Of a stretch of DNA of 64,000 bases, positions 22,301-34,452 are shown one piece after another (the first letter of the stretch is position 1; the number at the start of each line of letters is the position of its first letter). This stretch comes from Desmodus rotundus (taxonomy: Eukaryota; Chordata; Mammalia; Chiroptera; Phyllostomidae). Where the stretch lies: the NCBI RefSeq assembly GCF_022682495.2, contig NC_071398.1:16374934-16438933 (forward strand). The letters are read 5' to 3'. The translations under genes were made by a program, and so were the position numbers. The notes beneath the pieces were generated by a model, which did not search any database, was not told where the DNA came from, and saw nothing but the letters and a program-made list of their open reading frames with translations.

Positions 22301-25300
22301 AATATATTTTATTCTTAGTACATTTATAGGTTAGTGCCCAAGTAGGTAATTTAGCTTATATATAGTTTCAAGAAAGTAAGTTATTAGAGCGCTCTTTGTA
22401 GAAATGATGAATGTTACCTCTAAACTCTTAAGTTACTTTTAAACCTTTTCCCACTATCAGATAATGCTATTATAGTAATATATAGTCTAAGGATTTTGAG
22501 TATTAAATCCTTTTTTTAATTAACCTGATGTGTCCATTTTGGACACATTAGTACATTTATTTGTGAATTTAATATAACTCAGCACCCATATCAAATATTG
22601 GCTTCTTACAAATTAATTTAATAACAAATAACATACAAGGCACAATATAGGTGTTGGAAAGGTCTCAGATGGGAAGAATACTGTCCATGCTTTCAAGAGG
22701 CTTATAGTCTTATCCTCCTCCACCTCACCTGTCATTATTAATGCACTTAGGTGATGTCTTGCTAACCAGAATATAACATCTTTATGTGAAAGACTTTAAA
22801 CACCACTATAATCATCATCAGAGCAACAATGATACTGTGGTAAAGAGTTTTATAGTTTTTAAATACTGTCTCATTTTGTAGTCTTAAAATGAGTAGAATC
22901 TTTGTAATTTAGGGCCAAAATGAGGTAGGCTTTAAAATCTAATAGTACTTTTAATTAAAGGATGTTTACTACTCCTGTCTTTTGACAGAATTTGTTTTCA
23001 GTTTCATAGTTTTGTGCTAATGAATGTTTTTATTGAATAACTATATCCAGGAGTCTACAGGTAAAATATTAAAATTATATGTTAGGCATTAAGGAAAATG
23101 TGTAGAATATTTTAATTTATGTAGGGTATGAATGAGATCACAGTTTGGCATACCTGTCCCAGAACAGACATTTATGTATGAATATATAAACTGGGTTTTA
23201 TAAACATGATTGTTTTGATAATATTTGCAAGATAAACTCATATAGTATACCTCAAAATGCAATGCTAGGTTATATCTTGCAGATTAAATTTATAAACACC
23301 ACATAACTTGCTTTTGAGTGCCTCATTGCTTTTCACCTGTATTTTCCACCTTTCAAGGACAGGGATCCCTGCGATGTTCGTATTCTGCATTCTCATGTGC
23401 ATGGTACTTAGATTCAAAGAGCATGGGTGGGCGAAAGCTGTTTATAGAAATACAAGTTCACAGCATTCATGCTGCATGCTTTGTGTGTTCCACTACAAAT
23501 ATTGCATACTGCATACTTGTATTTCTCTGAAAATAAAGAACATGGGCTCATATACACATAAAAATTTAGTTTCATTTTTGCCAATAGTTGGAACAGGTGG
23601 AGGAATGTTAGACATAATACCTTTTCTATTTTTTTCTAAAATGAATTCTATTGTATTTTTCAAAAAACAAGGAAAAACTTGTTATTTAAACCCAAAGTGG
23701 CTACAAATCAGCTCCTAAACTGTCACTGACATTAGCATCTAGATTTTGTAGTTTTTATAAATCTTTTAAAATATTTACTAAGAAAACATTGCATTAATGC
23801 ATGATACAAAATTGATAAATTTTTCTTTAAATTGGAATGCAGTTTAAAGTGACTGAATTTTCCAATTTCAGCTACTGAATTTGACAAAGAAACAAACTGG
23901 AAAATGGAACTGGTATCTTCTAATTGCTGTAGGTTCTTTGACTTACGGTTAAGAATAATCTCTCCAAGGGGCATTAAGTAGATCATATTATTGATGATAA
24001 TACTAATTACTGTGCTCTTTAGTCTTAAAAGTAAGGAAAAATTATGAGTGAATTTAGTTCTTGCGAATGATCTAAGTATTTTGGTACATGTTTTCATTTA
24101 AAAAATAGATCTTTGGCACATGGCTTTTGATTATCTACACATAGGCATTCTTATATTTCACTCTTTATATATTATAGTTGATATGAATGTTACAATTTCA
24201 ATAATTGCATATCACAATTTTAAGTTTCATCATACCACTTAAAACAGTGGCATACTTGGCTATAGATAAAAATTAATTTTAGATTTAAACATATCTTTTA
24301 GTTGTCTGTTACCTATTTATTTTTTAATGAGCTGTTCTGCCAGTTGCCACACATTTGAAAGGATCTACTTAAATCTTTTTTGCTAAGCATAATAGATAAG
24401 TGGTTTTATAAAAGACCTTTTTATAGGAACTAATTCTGGTGATCTGCAGAGACTTTTCCTGCTTAATTCTTTGTTGTTAGATTCCAGCCATAAAATTTAC
24501 TATTACTCATTTTAGGAAATTCCTTTAATAGTTTAAATCAAGCAGGCCCTTTAAAGAGAAAGGAAATGAACAGTGTTAACTAGTTGCTGAGTATAATTAA
24601 GTACTTTATATAAGAAAATCCATCCAACAATCAGTCCTTACTCTGCTTTTCATTCTGCCATTTAGGATGGATTTATTTATTTTAGAGATCATGGTTTTGA
24701 ACTGCCACTTTAACTTCTGGAGACCCTCAGTGGTTAACTGCTTATCTTCTGCAGCCCAGCATGTTCCAAATCAAACCTTTTTCACTTTTATTCTTCTAGA
24801 TCATACTGACAAGAATCTTATTGATGGTACCAGTTCCATTTGCCTCCAATTCAGTTGATTATATATATTTTCTCTTTATTTTTCATTTTATAATTGATAT
24901 CTGGAATAATCAGCAGCTCTTTTCTCATTTATTTTCTCATATTTTTATTCCAGGATTTGCCTCTGAAGCAGGGAGTGTCTGCATTAAAAATGACCTGTAG
25001 TTCTCTGCTTCATAGGTTAGAAACTTATTTTAATATTTTGTGGCTAAGCACAGTCCCACTTTTCAAATTCTATAATAAATTATTTAATTGGCATTGAATG
25101 TGGACCACAAGCATATATTTTTATATTGGGGTTTTCTTTATTATTTTAAATGATTAAAATTCAACAAAACATCCAGCTGAGGCAATAAAAGTTTTATTCT
25201 TGCTTTACAGCTTAAAACATTAATTTAGATTTTTAAAAAATCTATCAATTATAACACAAGTAACATAATGCTATTTGGGCATTTTTTAAAAAATGAATTT

Positions 25301-25468
25301 CTTAGGCCTTGTATTGCTTGAAGCATTTGTATTCTAAAACTTAACCAAATTTCAACTATTCATTTTGGGGAAAAACAATCAGTTCACAAATTACATTTTC
25401 AATGGGACTGCTAGCCAGCATAGGTGAAAACATGTACAGTGTATTTACTTTTAAATTGTACACTGCAG
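19336..25468. other. NFAT5 intron, long repeat-poor stretch
   Basis: About 6 kb with few recognisable repeats, which is unusual for this window. Simple repeats (CTTC)n and (TTTTG)n lie at 20435-20493. Frames at 23308-23718 and 23732-24097 show no recognisable domain. About 22800-22940 is possibly MIR-like. A low repeat load ahead of the largest NFAT5 exon could reflect conserved regulatory sequence, but this is not shown. Confidence 0.4.
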
Positions 25469-26027
25469 ATGCTTCTTCAGCTCCCTCCTCTTCCTCCATG
25501 GGCGGTGCTTGCAGCTCCTTTACCACCTCTTCCAGCCCTACCATTTATTCTACCTCAGTCACCGACAGCAAGGCTATGCAAGTGGAGAGCTGCTCCTCAG
25601 CCTTGGGGGTAAGTAACAGAGGGGTAAGTGAAAAGCAGTTAACCAGTAACACAGTTCAGCAGCATCCATCAACACCGAAGAGGCACACAGTCTTGTACAT
25701 CTCACCACCACCTGAGGACTTGCTGGATAACAGTCGGATGTCCTGCCAGGATGAGGGGTGTGGATTGGAATCTGAGCAGAGCTGCAGTATGTGGATGGAG
25801 GATTCCCCCTCCAACTTCAGTAACATGAGCACCAGTTCCTACAATGATAACACTGAGGTACCTCGTAAATCACGAAAACGAAATCCAAAGCAGAGGCCGG
25901 GGGTCAAACGACGAGATTGTGAAGAATCTAATATGGATATATTTGATGCCGACAGTGCCAAAGCACCTCACTATGTGCTTTCTCAGCTTACCACGGACAA
26001 CAAAGGCAACTCAAAAGCAGGAAATGG
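25469..26027 (+). CDS. NFAT5: NFAT5 exon: regulatory region and NLS (residues ~67-253)
   Basis: This 559-base exon is the largest here and encodes [13 protein letters not shown]... to ...KGNSKAGNG. The ATG at 25499 (MGGACSS) is the start used by the short NFAT5 isoform. The exon carries sites described in the mammalian protein: Thr135 in PSTPKRH (a CDK5 site), Ser155 and Ser158 in LLDNSRMS, and the auxiliary export region around 132-156. It also carries the basic nuclear localisation signal [17 protein letters not shown] at 25862-25912 (about residues 199-215). Residue numbers match human by my count. The acceptor is cactgcag. The donor read by homology is gg/gttggt, an unusually weak site, fixed by the next exon's frame (gg|a aca ttg). 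An open reading frame runs on into the intron to a stop at 26047, so intron retention would truncate the protein before the DNA-binding domain. Confidence 0.97.
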
Positions 26028-29000
26028 GTTGGTATTCACATTTTTTTAAGTTCTATCACCATTATGCAAAACAAACAAAAAAAATCATTCCTCACTTAAT
26101 TGCTCAGCTCCAGTTTGCATATAAAGCAGAGATACTAATTTTATCATTGAAATACCTGAAAATTTTAACTTAAAATTACCGGGTTTCACTAGAGAAAAAA
26201 TAAAATATCAATAGATTTTAGCAATAGGTATCTTATTGTGGGTATGATTAAGTAGTATAAAATAAAATAATCTGTTTTGAAATAACTTACATTTCAAAAA
26301 GATTTATATTTTAAAAACAACTAGCACATAATGTTTCTAGCTAAAACAACTCAAAACGTTCACAAAGGACTAGTTTGTGCCCTCTTTTATATTGTCTCTC
26401 CATATGGTTCAATCCATTTCCATTTTTGTGAGGATTTTAGACTTTTTTTTATTTCATGGAATAAGGAAAAACTTAATTGATGGCTTGATTTTCATCATTT
26501 AGATTTATGCATTTCCTTTAAGCTTTTTTTGGATACATCACATTGATTTGGGATTTTTAAAAATACATCATTTTTTTTCCCCTGAGATTCTGGGTTATGT
26601 TTTTGAAGGGTAATAGAACCAGATCATGGTACATGTTTAAGTTTTCATTCATTTCTTCCAATTCACAATACACACTAAATACATTTCTGTAACTATATTA
26701 CAGAATATTCACTGCTATATAGTACAGAATACTATGAATTATTTTTAAGTTTTTAATTCCTTTAGTACTTTTATTGTAATATTTAATTGCTAGACTTTTA
26801 AAATTTCCTATAGTATATTAAACATATTTTGATAAATTTAACACACTGGATTTTGAGAGATATTTTTTGGGGAGGCAGAGAATGATTCTTCAGTTTGACC
26901 CATGATCTACAATTTCAGGTTGTCACAGAAAGTGATGGAGAAGCTCTTCATTGGTTTACTAATGATGACATCATTGATATCTTTTGAGTAGTATAATGAG
27001 TATTTTTAATGTATATGACATTTGTCCTTAAATATCCTCTCAGTACATTTTTAAACTAATACCTACCATTTAAGCAATAATTACTCTATGCTACTTGCTT
27101 CCCTACCCTTATTTAAAAAACTCCTTTAGGGTGATGCAGTTAAGTGAAAAGGCACATTTAACTGTGTTTTATTTTTAGAAAGTCCAGATTAGGAAATTAT
27201 CTAAAAGAAAACAGGGTATACCCTTTCTTAAAATGTTACTATTAGTGGATTCAAGAATTCTAGGACATATTTGCAAAACTGTTACCTATATAAAAATGCT
27301 CTGAAACATAGTAGACAGATCTAAAAGACTCATGTATATCTATCATTACGTACAGGTATATGTTTATTTGACCCTCAATAGAAAAAGGTGTTTTTTTTTT
27401 TTTAAGTACTAGAAGAGAGACTGTTATTTTATACTGAAATAAATGTTAGTTTCAAATAAAAAAAACACGTAAAATTTTTGACTTAGTGTTAGTTAACACA
27501 CATGGTTTTCAGTTGCTATTAAAGAGATATCTTGACCTACGTCTTTCTGCTTCTCCTTTTATATGATAGATACCTTTTTGTATGATAGACCTTAGAAATG
27601 ACTTGAGGTTACCCAGGGAAAGCATTATTATACATTTGTCAAGACAAAATCTCTCATGAAATAATTCATGGAACAGAAACTCATCAAGCAGGAGAAGAAA
27701 TGTCCAGCTTCTTCGGTAATGAAAAATATTTTATTTTAGCATATGGAAATGATGGAAGAAGTTTAAATTTTGACTTATTAAGAACTATATCAAGGAAAGG
27801 ATAAAACCATATGTAAACATAGAAAATAGGCCTTTGAAGACAATTATTAAGATGATATGAAGCCAAAGTCCTAAATTCTTCAACAGGAGAAATGTTAAAA
27901 ACATGAAAGATATTTAAAAATGTTTTGAGAGCTAAGGTATGAAACCTTAAATCTAATGTGCTATAAACTTACAATTTATATAATGCTAAATTAGAGAAAA
28001 TATACTCTCAAATATATTGTAGTACAACAGTTTATTGATCTGCAAGATGGGAATAGCATTTTTGTATAATTAAAATGTTAATGTAAAAGTTAGTTTATTA
28101 AGAAAACAAAACCATTTAAGAAAAAAACTACTCAGTATTTAAACATTCCTAGCCATATCATTCTTAAATTCTTCAACCAAATGTCCTGAGAATTAGTAGC
28201 TTTGTATCTCTTAGAGGTAGTCCTAGATATTAACATATTATGTTATCTGGATGTGAATCTGTTTTAGGCATTGTATAGTGAAAATTATTTTTGTACTACA
28301 AACAACTGGAAGGATATGCAGTGCAAAAGAATAGAATGTCATTTTAAGACTTCTGGATAGAATATGCCAAGAAAATGGGTTTTTGTTTTAGCTGTCATTT
28401 AGAAGTAAAATCCATACAATTAAAGTGCTGCTTTCTTCTTTTCTTCTTAAGCCATCATGCCTTAAAAATTAGTAATTTGAATGACTAAGAGTTAGTTGAT
28501 ATTTTCAATAATTTTACATGTCTAGAGATACAAATATTTATGTATTCTATTTTTATAAAACCTAGAGGATAAAGATAATTTTAAGGACTTTTTTAAAGTA
28601 GCATTTCATAAATTGTTTAATTACATGTGCTATTATTCTTTAAGTCCCAATGTGTATACTTTGTCAACTCACTGAACAGTCTTCATCCAAAATGAGATCT
28701 TTTTTTTACTTAAATAGTAAAACTCATTATCAACTGTTCTCATAAATATTTGCTTAAATAGTATAAGTGAATGTAAAAACCATTATCTTGCCAAAATGAT
28801 TGATATGCTAAATTTTCCTTATATTTCAAACTACAGTGTTCCTTTTCTGTTATATAATTAATAGATACTAAAAATCTTTGAAAAATACAGAAATAGAAGA
28901 AAATAAATAATCCATAATCTAGTCACTCAGTACAACTGCTATTAGTCCCTTTCAATGCATATTTGGAAGATGTTTTTATATTGGTTTCAGTAAGTGAATA

Positions 29001-30224
29001 TTTTTGCTTTCATTTAAAAATGAGTAAACAACAGAATATCATTATAGAATTTCATAAGAATGCACATTACATTCAGAGCAGATGTTTGCATTTCTACCCA
29101 AAATGATGAAAAGAAAAGTAGAATTTATTGTCCAACTTCAACTTGATACTTTCGTTCATAAAATTTATTCTTCCAGGGTCTTTTAAATGATTTACTCAGG
29201 TAATCTGACTTAATTATGGAATGCCTTGGCCAGTTAAGGTCCAGTGCTTTCTCATCTTACTATTACAGAATCTCCTTTTTTCCTCTCTTTTCTTTGTCCC
29301 TTTCTTCTTCCTATTTGCCTTTGTCAACATATTTTTTTTCAGCACCTACTCTTTAAGGATTGTGCAAGGTTCAGGGAATATAAAGATGACTGAGCCCTAC
29401 TTTTTCTCAAAACTCTTCCTCTTATCCAGTCAGTCTTACTCCATTCTTTTGTACCCCTTCTTTCCTCCGTTCTTCTGCCCTTTTCTTAGCTATACATTGT
29501 ACTCTCAGTGGAACCAGGAGTGGTTTTGTTATTTGATAATTTGGGACAACAACTTGGTTAGAGGTGCAGGGGTAAACATTAAAGCCAGTTTTAAGGCTGC
29601 TTAGCCACCATTGCTCCTCTATGTTTGAAGTCATAATATTCCTCCTGGGGCCTGTTTGTGTTTGGAGGAAATTTTGTCCACAGTCATGTCTTGGCTTCAG
29701 TACCACCAATGTGAGTGTATACGTAGGACTGAAGGGTCATACAGAAAGCATTACAGGCCCTGACTCTGTTTTTAAATGTGCATAGATAATTTCAAACTCT
29801 TTGAAAACTAAGAATATTGTTTTCTATTTTTTTAATCATATATTTGCAGTGCTTGAGATTAAAGGTATTTACTGGAAGTCCTACACCATTTGAAATATTT
29901 TTCTTTGAATCTATATTCCATGTAGAAAAAGAATGATAAACAAAATAAATTTTAGAAACACATCAAAAAAAAATAAGTTAGATTGCCTTATCTGTAAAGC
30001 CCAGATTATAACATTTTTATGTGCTAAGAGCTTTAATTATTTAATCACAAATAAAAATACTGTGAAAATTATACTTCTGGGAAAAATTGTTTAGAGTAAA
30101 GCTAATTACCAACAAAAATTAAGTCACTGATTTTTTAAATTATAATTTTCTCAGTTTGCTGTCCTGAGAAAGATACCAAAAGAATATTCTACATGTGCCT
30201 TCAGTTTTTTTAAGGCCTTTTGTT
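26028..30224. other. NFAT5 intron, mostly unassigned
   Basis: AT-rich. Around 29330-29400 (cacctactctttaaggattg ... ataaagatgactgagcc) resembles an L2 LINE piece. Bases 28860-29000 resemble old L1 3' sequence. No exon is supported. Confidence 0.4.
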
Positions 30225-30230
30225 TGCTTG

Positions 30231-31041
30231 TGTCGGGGGTCTTTAACGCAGCCCCCCGGTTCCGCCACGGATGAAGAAAAAGACTACCAAGACGTGATCT
30301 GCTTGGGGAGGAAAGGTGGCCAATCTCTCAAGGAAGAAGGGCCTTGATCCTTTTTCTCCATGGGCTTTTATTAGGTTCATTCGCATAGGAATGCAGATAA
30401 AGCTCATCAATCATTGTCAGCCAGCAAGGATTAAACAATACAGGATTTACAGAGAACTTCAAGGGCTTAGTCTGAGCTACAGCCAATCAGCTAGAGGGCC
30501 ATAAACCTTTAGGCACCAGACTCTTCTCAGGTCTGGACCCTTATCTTTTAAGCTGAGGGTACAGATTAAGTAGGCTTCACAGGAATGTACTATTTTCCTT
30601 AGGCCTGATTCCCCAGGGAATCTGCCCCTCCCATCACAGGACTGCACTGCCCTCTGTTATCTCTTCAGGCTCAAGTCAGACAGGGAAGTAAAGCAGCCAA
30701 GAGATTAGGAGACTTCTTGCAGACAGAATGAAGACTCAGGCTATTTCAAAGCCGAGGGGCGAGGGTCCATCACCCCCTTTTGCCACAGCCCCCCCGAGTC
30801 CTTCCCTGCGAGCTTATCCCTGGTGACCAGAGCCTGTGTTAGGTTGATCCTCCCTTGAGGATTCTTACCCGTCATTGGCTAACTGGCCAAGCTCAGGGCC
30901 AAGCAGGGTGAAGTGGGCAGAGGTGGCACTTCTGTCAGGGAGATAAGCTTTGTCTCTTTCATGGCTTATGGTCCCAACTCTGACTCAGCCTTAACCATGG
31001 GGGGTTACAGCCTCCGAAACCAGGCAGGGCGGTTCCCAACA
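30231..31041 (-). mobile_element. Solo LTR of an endogenous retrovirus, antisense to NFAT5
   Basis: An 811-base unit with retroviral LTR ends: on the minus strand it begins TGTTGGGAACC and ends CCCCCGACA. It is flanked by a perfect 6-bp target duplication tgcttg (30225-30230, 31042-31047). A minus-strand AATAAA lies near 30367. No gag, pol or env sequence is present, so it is a recombination-derived solo LTR. Six-base duplications are typical of class II (beta-like) elements, but the class is inferred only from that. Confidence 0.88.
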
Positions 31042-31065
31042 TGCTTGTTTCTTTTATTGCTACCC

Positions 31066-31112
31066 TTCCTTCCTTCCGTCCTTCCGTCCTTCCATCCTTC
31101 CTTGACTTTGCA
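31066..31112. repeat. (TTCC)n-type simple repeat
   Basis: Imperfect ccttccttccgtccttcc tract about 20 bases after the LTR target duplication. Confidence 0.9.
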
Positions 31113-31538
31113 AGTCTGATTAAAGAGTAGTGGTAGTTAATCTTGTAACTTTGCATAACACTCACATATATATGTAATTTAAAAAATTTATTTTGACTGA
31201 AGTATAGTGTGAAAGGTTGGAAGTGGCATTAGGTATATTCTTTCCTGCTATTTCCAGTTTATTGCATTCACTGTTCCTTCCTCCCACTACACATATACAT
31301 TCTTTGTCTTCCCTGTCTTTCTTTTACTTTTTCATTGTTAGTTAAATTTTATTACAAAATTTTAAAATATACTTTGTTATGGAATGTATCTTCCCTTAGA
31401 CTATATTCGATTATGTCAGTAAGATAATCAGTTGTTTTTAATGTTACTGCCAATTCTGTTTCCTCCTTTATCTTAGATGACTTTTGTAAAAAATAACACT
31501 TTCTGATACTTTTTCCATGTTGTGTTTTGACTTCTCAG

Positions 31539-31731
31539 AACATTGGAAAACCAAAAAGGAACTGGAGTAAAGAAAAGTCCTATGTTGTGTGGACAGTATC
31601 CTGTTAAAAGTGAAGGAAAGGAGCTGAAGATAATTATACAACCTGAGACCCAGCATAGAGCTCGGTACCTGACTGAGGGTAGCCGGGGCTCAGTAAAGGA
31701 CAGAACACAGCAAGGCTTTCCTACAGTAAAG
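31539..31731 (+). CDS. NFAT5: NFAT5 exon: start of Rel-homology domain, recognition loop
   Basis: This 193-base exon encodes [18 protein letters not shown]... to ...QQGFPTVK, about residues 254-317, the first part of the DNA-binding Rel-homology N-terminal domain. The recognition loop [11 protein letters not shown] is intact. It includes the Thr298, Glu299 and Arg302 positions whose mutation abolishes DNA binding in the human protein. The acceptor is cttctcag and the donor is aag/gtactt, at phase 0. The strand following KELKI reads IIQPETQ, where I remember VVQPETQ in human, a conservative change in a buried strand. Confidence 0.97.
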
Positions 31732-32118
31732 GTACTTTTTTTTATTTAGCAATATGTAGAAGAATTTACTACAGATTTACTTATTTATTATTTTGTTTTT
31801 AACCAGCAAAAGCTGCCTGAAATAGAAGGATAGACTTGCTAGCTATATATAATAGAGTTAAGCAAAAGTCTGAACCATAAGCCAAATAGTGTTACTTTGA
31901 TATCATTTGGATTTTAGATTGAGAGATGAGAGTGTGTTGTGATAAAAAAAAATCTGGAAATTATGACTTATCTTCTTCTTATATTTGACATCAATAATGA
32001 CCATATTAGAATATAAATATAAAATTTATTCCCAAATTTTATTTTAAGAAGAAATTTTAAAGTGGATTCAAAGACATATTTCAGAAATTATTATAGACTT
32101 AGAAAATAAGGTATGTGT

Positions 32119-32332
32119 TTTTAAAGATTTTATTTATTTTTAGAGACAGGGGAAGGGAGGGAGAAAGAAGAGAGAAACTTCAATATGTGAGAGATACATT
32201 GATCAGTTGCCTCTCATATGCCCCCAACTGGGGACCTGGGCCGCAACCCAGGCATGTGCCCTGACCAGAATCAAACATGCAACCCTTTGGTTTGCAGGCT
32301 GTCACTCAATCCACTGAGCCACACCAGCCAGA
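32119..32332 (-). mobile_element. VES-type SINE, minus strand
   Basis: Reversed VES with tail ttttaaagattttatttatt at the left and head ending gagccacaccagcca at the right. It lies 390 bases after an NFAT5 exon. Confidence 0.88.
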
Positions 32333-33037
32333 GTGAAAAGAAGGTTTTTGAAATGGTTAACATAATCAGGACTGTTCAACTCAGAAAAGCATTGGTTGAT
32401 AGGTAACATAAGTCTTCAGTTTAAGGACTAGGATATCAACTGAGTCTTTCATCTTTTCAGAATTTAGACTAAAGAAAAAGGAAGCTTAAATTGAGCACCT
32501 GGGATACCTTGTTACAAAGTATATTTCTCTTTGAAGACAAACCCAAAAAAGTGGGTAGAGGATATTTAACAAATGTTCCAACCCCTTACCAAATAGAGAG
32601 GAATTTTGGCTAGTCACATAGTAGATTCTTGATGGTTTGTGTAAGTGTGTTATTTGAACAATATTTAGTTGGATCGCCTTTTGTTTTATACTTGGATGAA
32701 ATAATGCTAGAAACTTGGGATCAGGAAATTTACTTGTGACCATTTATAAGGTTGGTTAATAGTCACATGTACTATATCATATCTACTCCTCTACCACTCA
32801 CCACATCAACTCATCCTCAATCCCTTGAACTCAAAACAAGTAACAGACAAGTGAGAAGTTATACTTTTTGTAAATATTTGTCTAATTAGACATGTTGATA
32901 GTTTGGTTAATATTTTTGACCTAATTGCTCTGACTTTATGTTTTGCTGTATCTAAGTACTCATCTGGTCAGAAGTATGGTTAGATAATTGCCTGTGATAG
33001 GGAGTGAATTGACTGACCTTGAAAGTGTGTTTATTCA

Positions 33038-33266
33038 GCCCTGACTGGTGTGCCTCAGTGGGTTGGGCTTCCTCCTGCAAACCAAAAGGTCTCTGGTTCG
33101 ATTCCCAGTCAGGACACATGCCTAAAGGTATGTGAGCCAGATGCCTGGTTGGGGGCATGCAAGAGGCAACAGATCATTATTTCTCTCACACATTTATGTT
33201 TCTCTTCCTCTCTTCCTCCCACCCTTTTCTCTCTAAAAATAAATACGTAAAATCTTTTTTAAAAAA
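33038..33266 (+). mobile_element. VES-type SINE, plus strand, with 9-bp target duplication
   Basis: Begins gccctgactggtgtgcctca, with B box ggttcgattccc and an A-rich tail. Target duplication gtttattca is at 33029-33037 and 33267-33275. It sits inside an L2/MIR-like piece (33270-33330, ttcattcaacaaatactgca). Confidence 0.92.
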
Positions 33267-33275
33267 GTTTATTCA

Positions 33276-34261
33276 TTCAACAAATACTGCACCCCTCTAT
33301 GTGCCAAACACTGTTCTAGGTACTGCTGACTGACAGTTTGGGTAGATTGCTTATTTGCCTCATTATGATATATCCCAGAGATACAGCTATACTGGAATAG
33401 AAAAGATGTATGAGTTTTTTTCAGGTATTTTGCTGTACATTGTACAAGTTATTTTGTGATTTTCTGCATTCTACATTAGCACCTTCAATGTTTAATTATA
33501 AACCTTATCAAGAATCAGCATTGGAAACATTTGTTCCCAAATGCTATTTTAAGTGCGTATTTATTCTCCAACATACAAGTTATAATTTATTTTTTGAAGA
33601 CTTACTAGATACCTGTAATGATCCATATAGGCCCTGTTTCAATTTAGCAGTTTTTAAGACCATAATGTTTTAATGGTCTTAAAACATTAAGGACTTAATG
33701 ATGTCCAGGACTTAATGATGTCATATGCATGCATCTAGTCTATGAAAATGAGTGCCATTTTTTTTTATTATTTATATAGCTATACTCCAAACACTTTTCT
33801 ACTCAAATAGCCTTAAAAGAGTAAAAATTTAGCATATGTACTCTCATTAAATGATAACAATAATGATGCCACTAACACAGTTTAATGAATTTTCCGTTAA
33901 TGGTGGTGGTAAATCCTGAGTGACCCACATACTCTTTTGGCAGTCCATAAATTTATAAATACCTAAAGCACTGTGTATTCATTCGTATCTGCTTGTATGT
34001 ATTAATTATAAATGATAATTTATCATTAAACATCTAAAATTGAAATTAAATGTGATTATTGCAGAATTTAAACTTTATTTTCTATAGAAACAGCCAATTC
34101 TCTTTAAAGAAAATCTTTTACCTCTGTTTTTCTTGAGGATTTAAATTATTTCTCTATTGTAATCCAGTTATAAATATAAGACTTGGTATTAAATGTTTGA
34201 TTTTACAATTAGATTATTTGAAAGGCTAATTAGTGTTTATGCTTATGTTATCTCACTTCAG
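33276..34261. other. NFAT5 intron, unassigned
   Basis: Contains a tandem 15-base duplication (ggacttaatgatgtc, twice near 33692-33722) beside an inverted repeat (aatgttttaatggtcttaaa region). The last 20 bases are the acceptor region of the next exon. Confidence 0.5.
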
Positions 34262-34452
34262 CTGGAAGGCCATAATGAGCCAGTAGTATTGCAGGTGTTT
34301 GTGGGTAATGACTCTGGTCGAGTGAAACCACATGGATTTTATCAGGCCTGCAGGGTAACTGGGCGAAATACTACTCCCTGCAAAGAAGTGGATATTGAAG
34401 GCACTACTGTCATAGAAGTTGGCCTTGATCCAAGCAACAACATGACACTAGC
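34262..34452 (+). CDS. NFAT5: NFAT5 exon: Rel-homology N domain, middle
   Basis: This 191-base exon encodes [15 protein letters not shown]... to ...[10 protein letters not shown], about residues 318-381. It is a central beta-sheet portion of the Rel-homology DNA-binding domain, including the [14 protein letters not shown] strand region. The acceptor is tcacttcag and the donor is the strong gc/gtaagt. The exon starts at phase 0 and ends two bases into an Ala codon completed by the next exon. I see no difference from the human protein as remembered. Confidence 0.97.

Noticed and set aside
23308..24097. 136- and 121-codon frames as genes
   Set aside because: Chance frames in AT-rich intron, with no recognisable domain or codon bias.
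25402..26049. A 215-codon single-exon gene starting at 25402
   Set aside because: The first 22 codons lie in the intron before the acceptor at 25461-25468 and the last in the next intron. The true coding part is the NFAT5 exon 25469-26027.
25844..26173. 109-codon frame overlapping the NFAT5 exon
   Set aside because: Out-of-frame shadow of the exon running into the intron, with no recognised similarity.
30316..31165. Retroviral coding frames in the LTR region
   Set aside because: The 811-base unit is bounded by LTR ends and a target duplication. Its short frames are non-coding LTR sequence.
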